From: Protostelium mycophagum
Taxonomy: Eukaryota; Evosea; Variosea; Protosteliida; Protosteliaceae
Reading direction: 5' to 3'
Assembly: GCA_002081555.1 (NCBI GenBank)
Contig: MZNV01002363.1
Coordinates: forward strand, 1-24,860
DNA: 24,860 nt
Below, in pieces: positions 9,899-21,186 of the stretch. The notes below the pieces were generated by a model. It did not search any database. It saw nothing but the letters and a program-made list of their open reading frames with translations, and was not told the origin of the DNA. The translations under genes and the position numbers were made by a program. Every line of letters starts with the position of its first letter. Position 1 is the first letter of the stretch.

Positions 9899-12800
9899 CT
9901 ATTTGGGGATCACAGCATAGTTCACATTGCCGTATATTGGTGGTGCTTGTTCCTCTTCCGAATCGTCGGACATGTCCTCTAAGAAGCCTACAATACCCTC
10001 TGGCCTCTCATTTCTCAACCTATTACAGATCTCTTTGAAGGTTGGTCTGTCATCTGCCATCTGTCTCCAGCAATCTGGTAAATTCTTCAGTGATTGCAGC
10101 GAAGGTTGTATCATCATGAAGCAGGATCTTTGCAATCACACAATAATGCTGATTTAAAAATGGAACAGATTGGCAAAAACTCACCTCTGGCAAGAGAGAC
10201 GAGAGAAGGAGGCATGTCTACGTTCACTTCTGGACGAAGCATTCCAGAAGACACAGCAATAGCGGCGTTGACAGGTGTCATGTTGGGATACACCTCTTCC
10301 TGGCTGAGAATCTCCCATCTACAAGAGGTTATAAACCTGAACTGTGTACGATTGATCCTACATGGTGATGGCGAAACTGAAAACGTCTGATTTCTCTGAG
10401 AAGGTCTTGTCTAAGATGGCTGTGCCTGTCAGTCTTCGCGATATTATCGAGACTCACCTTCAGGAGACATCCACTTGAGTGGACCCACTTCAGATTGCGT
10501 GACACCACCACCTCCGATTTCGTCTATCTCTCTACTCATTCCAAAGTCAGTCACCTTGGCCTCCAAGTTTCCAGACAAAAGGACGTTTCTGGCGGCCAAA
10601 TCACGATGCACCTGGGTTGATCAGATTTTTTGAAGAGATCTCATCGAAATTTTGACTTACAATCTTTTCAGAGGAAAGATGGAACATTCCTTGGGCGATA
10701 CCCACGATGAATTTAAATTTTAGGCCGTTATCAATATCCTATGACCATCAATTCATGTACAATAAATAAATATATAGCCAAATCATCTTGAAATCTCACT
10801 CTGTTCTTCTTGAGGTAATTGTACAGACTTCCACCCTCACAGAATTCCCTGTATCGAGTTAATGAATTCCTGTAAACCTTTCCACTTACGTAACGAGTGT
10901 CAGAGGTTGCGGAGGAACAGAAATACCAAGGCTGTAGACTTTTAGAACAATCCTTCAGGATAAGATGACTCACAATAAGACGACATTAGGGTGAGGTCTC
11001 AATCTCTGTAAGATGCCCAGCTCTCGTAAGAACTCCTGGAGAAGATTCATGAAAATTCACTTCAGGTAAAGTACTCACCTCCATCTGCTTGGATGTGATG
11101 GAGGTCATGTTGAGGAGTTGCTTCACAGCGACTGATGTTGCTCTCCAGTGAGCCTTGTAAACAATACCGAAAGCTCCTCTTCCGATTTGTACGGGGTCGA
11201 TCAGCTCATTGAAGTCGATGATCACCTGAATTAAAGTGAATAATCAAGTGATGCAGATGGGCGATCTGACTCACGTTAGCGTGGGCTTCGATGCTGAAAG
11301 CCTTCAGTTCGAGCATCTGCTGAGGAGTGATCTTAGATCTGTTCATCTTTCTTCTGTACACAACAAACACCACTGCCAAAGCCAATAACGCGATGGCACC
11401 AAGAACTGACACACGTTAAAATCGTCATTCTGAAGGGAATTTCTACCTCCTCCGATGATGGGGAGAACAGAGCTGCTAGAAGAGGCTCCAGATGTGGGGC
11501 CAACCATTCCACCACCGATAACACTGTCACTTGCAGGGCAAGACAAGGACCCGTTCACGCCCTAAAGTACTTTCAGTGAAAGAAGCTAGTCAGGACTCAC
11601 TTGTGCAGAACCAGTTGCACAAGAGGGAGTGAGGGAAGAGGACGGGGTTAGCAGTGTGATACTTGTACCATTGTTCAACCAAAGTCCTTTTTTGTCCACA
11701 TTACTGACGTCACCGACTTGCACCTGTCACAATGTCAGGCAAGTGGCTTGATCTCAGTATCTTACATATTGACCGCCCAAGACTGCGATATCAGCACCGT
11801 GGAGAGCAGTGTTATTGATGAAGGTGATACCATCGATTTGAACGTCTCCAAGTAAAGCCATACCAGCTCCATAAGTAGCAAATCCAGAAATGAAGGTCGA
11901 ATTCAAGATCTAAACGTGTCAAATTAATTATTTCCGATTTGAGATTTCACCTGTCCAAAACGGGGGTCCGCTTCTCTGTGAGGATTGTTCATGTATAAAC
12001 CACCTCCAGAGGTGCTGGAGCAAGACTCGAATGTCATACCGGAAACAATCGCAGGAGAAGTTGGGTTGAGAGCAACAACTCCTCTCTTGTCGTTGTATCT
12101 CAAAGTTGCCGATACCTTAAAAAAGTTAATGCATCGTTTCTTTACTGCGAAGCTCACCTCGATGTGCAAGGCTCCTCCATCTTTCACAGATACACTGTTC
12201 TTGATTGTGGAGTTGAGCAGTCGGAATCCGTCTGCAGAGTACGCATAAATAGAACCTCCTTGATTGCTGGCATAATTCCCGTAGAAGCTAGAATTAAAGA
12301 TAGTGCTGGAAGCCCCTAAAATAGCTCAGCAAGGCAATGAGGACGAAAATAGCACCTGAATCGACTGCAAAAGCGCCTCCATCACTGGCGGAGTTGCCGT
12401 TCCAGACGACATTGGAGAAGTACGCCAAGCTCAACGGGGCGCTGATGTAAGTTGCACCTCCGGCAGTTGTGTTGGCCTGATTGTTTGACCAGACATTGTT
12501 ATACTCGGTGTAGTTCTGCAGATGGCTGTATGCATTGTTGAAGTTCTCAATCAAGACAGCTCCTCCTCCTCCATTGGTCGCAACGTTGCCGTTACCGGTC
12601 ACGTTAGAAAGAGTGTAAGTGTTGGAACCAGGATTGATGTATAAGAAAACGGCACCACCACCAGAAACAGCGTTGTTGTTGTTGAGCTGACTGTTTTGAA
12701 TAATCAATTTTTGAATGGCTCCTGAACAGGTGAGAAAAAACTTGGTTGTTGTTGTACACACCGTATAGATATAGGGCTCCTCCGTATGAAGCCACAGCAT

Positions 12801-15800
12801 TTGAGGTCATGTTTGTCTCCGTAATGATGACATTAGATGCGGAAGATCCGTCATCAATGCCGATGGCCGCTCCTCGGGCTGCGTAATTATTGTTGATTTG
12901 ACAATTTTGAATGTTGTAGTACATGACAGCACCAGCGCTTGATATTGCCAATGCTCCTCCTGTGGCACTAGCTGCATTCAGAGTGATGTTGCTTGCGGAG
13001 ATGGTAAGTTCTGTAGAGTTTCCGCTCAGCACCATGAAACCACCGGTGGGTGCGGTGTTCTTCGAAGCTGACACGTTATAGAGGATAGTGTGTAGGTCTG
13101 CGTATCCAGAAATAGAAATGGCACCACCTTCATTTTTCAGTGAACTCATTATGCTACTCTCGTACCTGCTCCTGATGTCACAACATTGTTGTTGAAAACG
13201 GTCTGGTTGAAGTAGAGGTATGCGGTCAAATAAGGCTGAGAGGTTTGTACCGACACAGCTCCTCCCTGAGTTCCATTGTTATATTGGAATGTGCAGTTGT
13301 AGAAGAGAGTGAAACTCTGCAATTGTGGAATCCAAATGGCTCCTCCTAATCACTAGTTCAGAACTGTCATGATTGTAGATAGATCCTCACCAGTGTTGGC
13401 GGTAAATGTCTCATTGTAGAAGATGGAGCTGGAATTTCCTTTCAAGAAAGAAGAACTGAAGTAGATTCCTCCTCCGTCATTCTGGGCAGAATTTGAAGTC
13501 CAGACACCATTCGTCAAAGTGACGTTAACGATGGGCTCGTCACAAAATATGCCTCCACCCTGACCACTGTACCGCATCAATAAATCACGAATATTAAAAA
13601 CATCTCACCTGGCCTTATTGTTGTAGAAATAGTGGTTGGAAGAGTTCAGAACATTCATTGAATTTCCGAAATAAATTCCACCACCGTAAGTGTTGGCCGA
13701 GTTTGAAATGAAGCTCATTTGGTACATGACAAAAATAGCTGCTGACTGTTCACCAAAGTATAAACCTCCTCCTTGTCCTTGTGCAATGTTGTTCGCGATG
13801 ACGAGAGATGTCATATTGAGTGTCTCCATGTTGACTGTTAGAGCGATGCCTCCACCGTAGAGCCCTTGGTTCTTATAGAACGTGGAATTGTAGAGTTCGA
13901 CGTGTGTCATGTATGAACCTCCCAGAAGTAGAGATCCACCTTGGTACCTGCAAAATTAGAGAAGAATGCAAGTTCAATATCTCACCTTGCAGTGTTTGAA
14001 GCAAAGTTATTGGTGGCAAAATGGACAACACCTGTGACGGCAGGAGAAAAATAGATAGCACCACCGGATGAGTACACAGAGTTACCAGTTAAGATGTTGT
14101 TTGCAAAGATGGCGTTATCTGTAATGAATCCATCGAAATATATCGCGCCTCCTGAGTAAGCAACATTTCCAGAGAAACTGGGAATGTAAATAATGACATG
14201 TCTCAAAGTACTAACGTGGAGTTGATGATGTTGCTCTCGGTGAGAGAGAAGAAGTAGCCATACAGAGCACCTCCTCTTCCCTTTGCTGTGTTTCCGTTTA
14301 ATAAGCAGTTTATCAAGTAAAATGTGCCGAGCGTAGCAGGTGGAGAAAGAGCCCCACCACTAATTGCTAAATTGTTGGTAAAGTTGCATGACCTGCAAAG
14401 GTCAGCCACATATCTCATCGGTTCGGACACTCACGAGATGTTGAAGATTCCGGCCTCAGCTGCAGCGTCGAAAAAGAGACCACCTCCACTCTGGAGCGCA
14501 ACATTGCTCTGGAAAGAGGATGTTATCACTGTGACGTTCGCATTATAACCGGAGAAATCTAAGGCTCCTCCGGAAAGCCCAGCGGAATTGGCCAAGAAAG
14601 TACACCCCTCGATCCAAACTACACTAGCTCCTCCTTGTAAGGCGAGACCTCCTCCGAAAGTTCTAGCATAGTTTCCTCCGAAGATATTGTTGTAGAGGGT
14701 CACTGTACCAACTACTGGACCACTCAGGAATACAGCTCCTCCGGGGCCACTGTTGGAGATGAGTTTGTAGAAATCCGAGTTCACAATCGAGAGAATAGTC
14801 AAGCCAAGGGGGATATTGAGGTTCAGTCCTCTGCCGATGTTCCTCATGATTTGGACATTGTTCAAGCTAACGCTATTGAATACATCTGTACAAGCAAGAT
14901 AAATAGCTCCTGGAGTGTGTCAGGCAAATCCACAATAAGATCATCACCTTGTTGATTGCCAACGATGGCTGAATTCGAGATAGAAAATACTCCAAATGCG
15001 CTCTCAATGCTCAGCATACTTCTTGTTGAGGAAGCTGTGCCGTTGTAGATGTACACATTGTTGAAGGTTGCATTTTGTGTACCGATAGCCTGCGATCATT
15101 ACTGGACACTCGAAGTATTAGATACTCACTCTGAAAGCATAGTAGGCAGTTGAAGCGGTGTTGTTCAGACCGTTCACATTCAGAGAAACAGTGTTCGCCA
15201 CATAAAATGTAGCGCTTCCTCCAGTAAATACATTGTTGTAGACATTCAATTGGACTGTGGAGATAATGTTAAAGAGGCAGCTGGAGGACACTGATGATGT
15301 TACTGACACCCCGCTGATCGTGACATTTGCTGTTTCATAACCAGAGAATGTTGCATTGACACCGGTCATGCCGTTGAAATTCCAATTCTGAGCGGCTGCA
15401 CTCTCCGAAGCGTAGACCATCACTGACACCGAACCGCTGTTGGTACCACTAAATCCGCTCAAATAAGTGGATTCAGAGTTGAGTACGGTCAAGGTTGAGT
15501 TATTTGCGCCACTGAAAATAGCCGTGGTGAAATTAGCTTGAATTGCTGAATCTACGATGATACTCCCACCAGAAGCGTACAAGCCGTTGTTTGTGAAGTT
15601 TCCAAATACTTGGAAGTAGGTGGAAGAGGAGTCAGAAAGAGTAATACCTACAGTTGTTAATCGAAGTTAACAAGTTTCATCATCTTACCCTGACTTGAGA
15701 GTCCTCCTGCAGCAAAGACGGAAAAGTTGCTGGAGCCCGAAATCACCGAATTGGTAAGAGTTAATATGGAGGGTGAGTTGATCGTCGCGTAAGAAGTACC

Positions 15801-17967
15801 CTGCAATTGCAAGTTGTTGAAATTTCCATCGCTTGGACCATTCAAAGTGAAGCGACTGCTGACCAGAGTGAAACCATTCACTGATGTACTGGAATTCGTG
15901 GTGACGAAAGCTTGAGCTGAAGTGAAGGTTGTAGAGGAGAAACTGACAGTTTGTGACTGGCGGGTTCCCACAAAGGATAATGCTCCATCTGAATCGGTCA
16001 AACTTTATTAGAAAAAGAAAAAATCCTCACAGTTGAAATTACAGTTGGTGGTAGAGAGAGAACCCGCAAATGAAGAATTAAAAAGGAGGTAAGATGACGA
16101 AAAAGTGATGCCATTGAAAGAGACGGAGCTCTGGCTTGATCCGGTGAGCACAGAGTTGGAAAGCACCGGAGAGGAGTTGACATCGGCTTGTAGAGTCCAA
16201 GCCTGGCTGGCAGCCCCAAAAACAGAAGAAGTGGTGTAAGAATAATTTCCTAGTATTACAGTGACAGAAGTGAAAAAGTTACGAGAACCCAGAGCCAAAG
16301 CTGCCAGATGTCAATCTTCTCATGAGATGAGATGTATCCCAACATACCATCAGCAAATCCAGTAGCTCCAACGGTGATTTTCAGATTGGTATTAGTCTGG
16401 TAGGTCAAACGAACCGTGCTGCTGTATTGCTGTCCAGCGACGGTAAGTGCGGTTGTCATCAGAGAGTAGTCGCTGATACTATATCCATTGGGAAGAGCGG
16501 GTAAGTTGAAAGTAACAGCATAAAGTGCGGGTTGAACGCTGAGGAGAGTGCTGCTCACCGCATTTGCAGAGAGACTGTTGAATTTGTACTGCAAGGTAAT
16601 CTGGGTGAAATCCAAACCTTAACACATCAACAAATCAGAAACCTGGTGACTTCTCACCAGCATTCTCGATTTTTACAACGAGTGGTCCTCCGAAAGGGTA
16701 GACATCGCCAAAAGAAACAATCTGAGGGGGCGAAAAGCTTAGTATCCGAGATCCGGCAAGACCCGACGAGACCACCGTGACGTTGACTACAATCGCACGT
16801 CAGAAAATGCAAACTGCTTCAGGCCTCACCCGCTCCGACTCCTGACAATATGATGTTGCAGACGAGGACGGTTGGTGTTGAGAAGAAGGCGGAGTTGCAG
16901 GGTGCGTTATTCAAATATATTTGTACTTGGCCGATGTTCGTCCCAAAGTTTAATCCGAAAATTTGAACCTAAAGTCTTCAGTTGCAAAATAAAATTCCAC
17001 ATTCTACACACTTGACTGGGGCCATCAGTGTTGAGTCCTTGTATAGACTGCACCGCAGGAGCCAACATTCCATAGCTGAACACTGCAGAGGCCAAATTAT
17101 TCACCCACAGAGTCACACTGCCTGTTCCCGGAGGGGCGAAGAAAGAGAGAGTTTGAAGAACAGAGGATGATGATACAACCGAGGCAGCGATGCTGTTACC
17201 ATTATTTAAAGTGACCGCGTTCTGGCCGTTGACTAAGAGGTTGTAACCAGAGACTGTCACCAGGCCTGCACCCATCAGATTTGATCGATTCTTGTCAACA
17301 TCGCCACTCATCAATCTCACCTCCAGTTGTCGGGACGGAGTTGAAGGAGCTAATATATGGTGCTGCACAATTTGCATTAAATTGGACAGTCCAAGGAGGA
17401 AGTGGTGATACAGCACAATTGAAAGGATTTCCAGAGAGATCCGCCGAAGTCAAAGCGGGTGGCATACTGACGGGACCGATGCTAGAGAGCCCCATTTTGC
17501 TGACATTCAGATTAGTGAGACTGTTCAATCCGGACAAAGAAAGAGCCCCGGTGATTCCGATGTTCCCCGAAAGATTGAGCGAGGTTAGAGTTGGCGGAAA
17601 TGAAGCTGGGATGGCACCGGTAATCAAATTACCTTCAAATCATCAGATCGATCTTACTTTATTCGTTACCAGATAAATCCAACGTGGTGATTTGTGCCAA
17701 GTTTTGTAATCCGACATTAGTGATAGAGCCAGTGAGACCCTTTTTGGGAAGCTGAATGGCTTGAACATTAACTCCATTACACAAAACTCCTGAAGGAGTG
17801 TTCGCTCCGCCACATCCAGAAGGCCAGTTAGAAGTGGATATCCATGAAGCACCCCCAGTTGAAGAATACAATTGTTGAAGAACGTCGTTATCTGTGGCAT
17901 GAGCGGCGTTTAACAGCGCCGTGAGCGCGAGCACGTATAGAACGTAGCCCACGCCACCGCTCTTCAT
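9899..17967 (-). CDS. Receptor-like kinase: LRR, IPT/TIG, Pmp-like beta-helix ectodomain, TM, kinase
   Basis: Thirty-three exons give 2214 residues, all in frame: 17670-17967, 17321-17632, 17012-17265, 16830-16968, 16658-16786, 16348-16617, 16031-16300, 15689-15988, 15130-15647, 14948-15089, 14435-14909, 14216-14392, 13986-14177, 13609-13947, 13391-13566, 13166-13345, 12762-13127, 12356-12721, 12158-12315, 11951-12115, 11766-11909, 11601-11723, 11447-11561, 11275-11405, 11079-11225, 10974-11035, 10890-10931, 10800-10848, 10661-10738, 10458-10611, 10362-10425, 10185-10318, 9899-10074. Domains: signal peptide 1-24; plant-like LRR cap with SNWPSGCGG...GVLCNG; LRRs to about 200 (LDLSGN, LNLSGN); IPT/TIG-like sandwiches about 195-375; a region of FxxN and GGA(I/L) repeats to about 1820, as in chlamydial Pmp proteins; TM about 1862-1886 followed by YRRK. 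The kinase (about 1926-2190) has IGRGAFG, Lys1948, Glu1967, HRDLAARN (Asp2043), DFG (Asp2061) and PLKWMSPE, so it should be active. It is likely a plasma-membrane receptor; the ligand is unknown. Confidence 0.92.
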
Positions 17968-18293
17968 GATGTTGAGGTTGGTTGGTTTAAAAATAAAGAA
18001 AATCCCGATAAGCTGAATCCCTTAAGGAACGTTTTTTATTTTGGTGGAGCCTCTTGGCTTTCATTGACAGGCGAAACCGAACCGCTCATCGCCTCGACAG
18101 AGCCATCCCAGATCAGAAATAGCCACACGTGCAACACAAGTTAAGAACTTATTATAGTTGTATTCAACTTTTCATCTCTCCCAGACGAGACAATGCGCGA
18201 ATCACGAACGTAAGCAAACGCGGCAAACAATCAAGCTTGCACACATAACATCTACAACGAGACGCACATTTTGGAAGTTCCCAAGTTTCGAGG
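17968..18293. promoter_or_regulatory. Divergent intergenic region (326 bp)
   Basis: Shared upstream region between the receptor kinase (-) and the FAM114-like gene (+). No recognised core promoter element; the sequence is of mixed composition with no repeat. Confidence 0.45.
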
Positions 18294-21035
18294 ATGAGCG
18301 CAGAGTCATCTCAGCAAGAAGAATCCTTAGTGGTCAATGAACCAGAGAGTGAGTCCTGAACTTGAGCCTGATCAAATTTTCGTCATTTTTGATTCTGTGA
18401 AGATCCTGCTGTTGTCACTGCGCCTGAGCCAGTCGTATCGCAGCCAGTGGAGGAAAAACCAATAGTTAAAACACAAGAAGCACCTGCTTCCTCTAGTTGG
18501 GGAGGATGGTTCTCTTCTGTGAGCAGCTACGTGGCTCCAACTATTTCAGCCGTGGCAAACACCACCAATCAAATTGGTAAGACAAACATGTATTATTGAT
18601 TTAAAAATGACACTGCTAGTGAGGGATCTTGTCGCTGATCCAGATGAATTTGTGCCGGTTGGCCGTGAAGTTGAGACAGAGACACCCACTGCCACGACTA
18701 TGGATACTAATGTGAAGTCAGAAGAGCACCATGGCGAGGATTCTGTAAGAATTACGTGGAAGTCTCAATCAGCCTCTGAAATGTCACAGGGATTTTTCGG
18801 CGTGATGGATACAGGACTCAACATGCTGGGTGGAGGTGTGGACACACTGGGAAATTATTTTCAGGTTTGAGATCCCTTTATGATCAGTATGTTGATGGTG
18901 GGAATAGACATCCATCACGAGGGTTCAGAACATAAACATTGCTGATATACAAACAAAATTAGAATCTGCCACAAAACAGGTACTCTATCGTGATCAATAC
19001 AGGGCTGAGCGGGCCAGGTATCTGACTTTGCTGCAAATCAAGGAGTAGATGCTTTAGAAGCTGTGGGGAAGAGTGCACTTGAATACCTCACCGTCAAAGA
19101 GGTGACTCATTCATCTCATTACATCTTCTTGACATCAACGTTTCATTATAATGACATCAATGATGCAACACAACATGGTTAGATTGTAAATACAAATACA
19201 ACCACATACACGCACTAGACACTCTATAAATACACCACAAAAATGAAAATCTAACTCTGCGAAGCAAGTGAAGCCTGGCGAGAGGAAAGCTCGCATAAAA
19301 CCTATATTCTACCACTATGTCCAAATGAATCCACAAGAAGAGGAGCACTTTCAAGATAAAGTGAACACGGACTACTTTAAAGAGGCCTCTGGCGCAGACC
19401 ACCTCAAAGAACTGGAAGCACTGTCACTTGAAATGTCGCTGAAATTTCAAAAGATGGAGAGGCTGCTGAGCGCTGAAGACAAGGAGGAGTTGACAAGTGA
19501 GCTCTCCAACAAATTATTTTTCTGTCAATTTTCTCTACCAGAAATGTTTTTCGAAAACAAATATTCGCGAAATAAAAATAAAAATATAAAAAATTCATTT
19601 GATTTATTCTTATTATCATTTTGAAAATAAAAATACTGAAAATTACAGGATTATTGACAAAATTCGAGGAAATTTACGAGCAAGAAGAAGAGGACGAGGA
19701 AGTTTCTTCTGATTTGGTCCAAGTCAAATTGGTACGCTTTTCACTTCTTTGCAATCTTACGATGAACATGTTTACATCTACAAAAGTGAATGAGACATAA
19801 CACCAACTGAAAGCGAAAGGGGGAGGAGGCATTAAGACACCAAGAAGTGATATCTTCTGTCGCTTCTGAAGGTTTTGAGAGGATCTCTAATATCGTCGGA
19901 GCTTTTGAGCAGGGTCAGTTTTATTTTTAAGACAGTAAACGTAGAACACCACGGTTCTTACCGCGATGTCTTCTCGTGAAAAACAAGAAGGATTTTTTAT
20001 TCTGGAAGATTCACTGAATTTTCGTAGATTTGTCTGAACTACAACCTGCCGAAGGGGGTGCCATCGTGGTGTCTTCGGTCGACATTTGCCACCTCACCGC
20101 TTCCTGCCTCGACAAAATGCAAGTTCTGTTTTACATTTCAACACTGACGAGTTGTAGATTGATGGAAAGTTTACGCACCCTCTCACAACTCAGCGCCGCA
20201 AGTGTCGCACAGGTCTGTTTGTCTGTGTCTTTGTCGATTTCCTGAAACATTTGGATATTAATCTATCTCATTTGAATATCTTTAAGGGTTTCTTATAGAT
20301 TGACTTTCTCAGTTGCTAAAAGTTGTGAGAAGCTTCAAGGCTTCTCTCGAAGCTGGCGAAGTAGACCGTGCGGAGGCCGAGAACCAAGCTTTGTATCTGC
20401 ATCAAGTGTCACACAAGCTCGCAGAGGTCAGTCTATGCCGTCATCATCATCATATCATCATAACGATGACTTGATGAATCATCATGACGTCATCATGACG
20501 TCATCATGACGTCATCATGACGTCATCATTACGTCATCATTACGTCAGCATTACATCATCATTACGTCGACATGTATTGAGGATGTACAGGAGCTGAGCA
20601 GACTTTCTGGCATCTACAACGACAACTTGAGATCTGTAGGCGAGAAGGGTGTCCGACTTTTCGAAAAGGTAAAAATATTCTTCTCCAAATAACAGTTTAT
20701 ATTTTATTATTTTTCTAAGCGTTGTAGATCGCCCAGCAAGACAAAGAAAAGTCTGAAGAGTGTGAGAAATGCACTGAAGATATAGATAACAAGACCAACG
20801 CACACGCGAACCACGTCTACCTCGAGACCTCTAATGCCGTCTCCAACATTCAAGATTGCAGGAAGTTTCTCTTTGCCATCTCAAAGACATTGATGCTCGA
20901 TGTCATCTTGGGCGAGAAGCTCATGCAAAGCAAAGTGAACAAAAAAGAGGTAGAGGGAGAAGTCGAACAGGTGATCTATTTCACATTCGGGTGAAGAGAC
21001 TGACTTGAGGACAGGCTGATGACACCAAACAATGA
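18294..21035 (+). CDS. FAM114/Noxp20-family protein
   Basis: Fourteen exons (18294-18348, 18403-18576, 18620-18864, 18929-18979, 19018-19101, 19265-19496, 19649-19731, 19814-19913, 20028-20118, 20158-20212, 20313-20426, 20591-20668, 20728-20970, 21015-21035) give 541 residues, close to animal FAM114A proteins. Family signs are an acidic, disordered N-terminus, then SSSWGGWFSSVSSYVAP (about 48-64), the segment ALEAVGKSALEYLTVKE, and YFKEASGADHLKELEALS, which parallels the animal F-D-E-x-x-G-x-x-H-L-E-A-L-E motif. The rest is helical and Glu/Lys-rich. Animal relatives bind Rab2 and associate with the Golgi; a similar role is only inferred. One intron (20119-20157) has a GC donor, chosen because GT at 20122 breaks frame. 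The final 44-nt intron replaces VIYFTFG-stop by ADDTKQ; either end is possible. The intron at 20427-20590 carries an 11-bp minisatellite. Confidence 0.82.
20485..20572. repeat. 11-bp minisatellite, about eight units, with CRE-like palindromes
   Basis: Units start at 20485, 20496, 20507, 20518, 20529, 20540, 20551 and 20562. The first four are exact TGACGTCATCA and each contains the palindrome TGACGTCA, the classical binding site of CREB/ATF-type bZIP proteins. The later units have drifted to TTACGTCATCA and variants. The array lies inside an intron of the FAM114-like gene. ATCATC runs just upstream (about 20447-20485) look like its decayed edge. Confidence 0.9.
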
Positions 21036-21123
21036 GAAAAATCATATGAATAGCGAAAACTAAGAGTGTCTCGATGTAATCATTTTCGATTGATGATTAA
21101 ACCGGAGAGAGAGACCAATCAGA

Positions 21124-21129
21124 TTTATT
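21124..21129 (-). terminator. Poly(A) signal AATAAA (minus strand)
   Basis: A minus-strand AATAAA lies about 58 bases beyond the stop of the small one-span protein, in the short region where that gene and the FAM114-like gene converge. Confidence 0.5.
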
Positions 21130-21186
21130 GTCTTGATTAATCGACGGGAAGAGGTGCAGGGACAGAGATGATCTGTTGGATGTTTG

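Noticed and set aside
19157-19402. Minus-strand ORF opposite the FAM114-like gene
   Set aside because: It overlaps well-supported exons and an AT-rich intron and has no domain.
20449-20572. CRISPR-like array
   Set aside because: The units are contiguous 11-mers without spacers, in a eukaryotic intron; it is a minisatellite.
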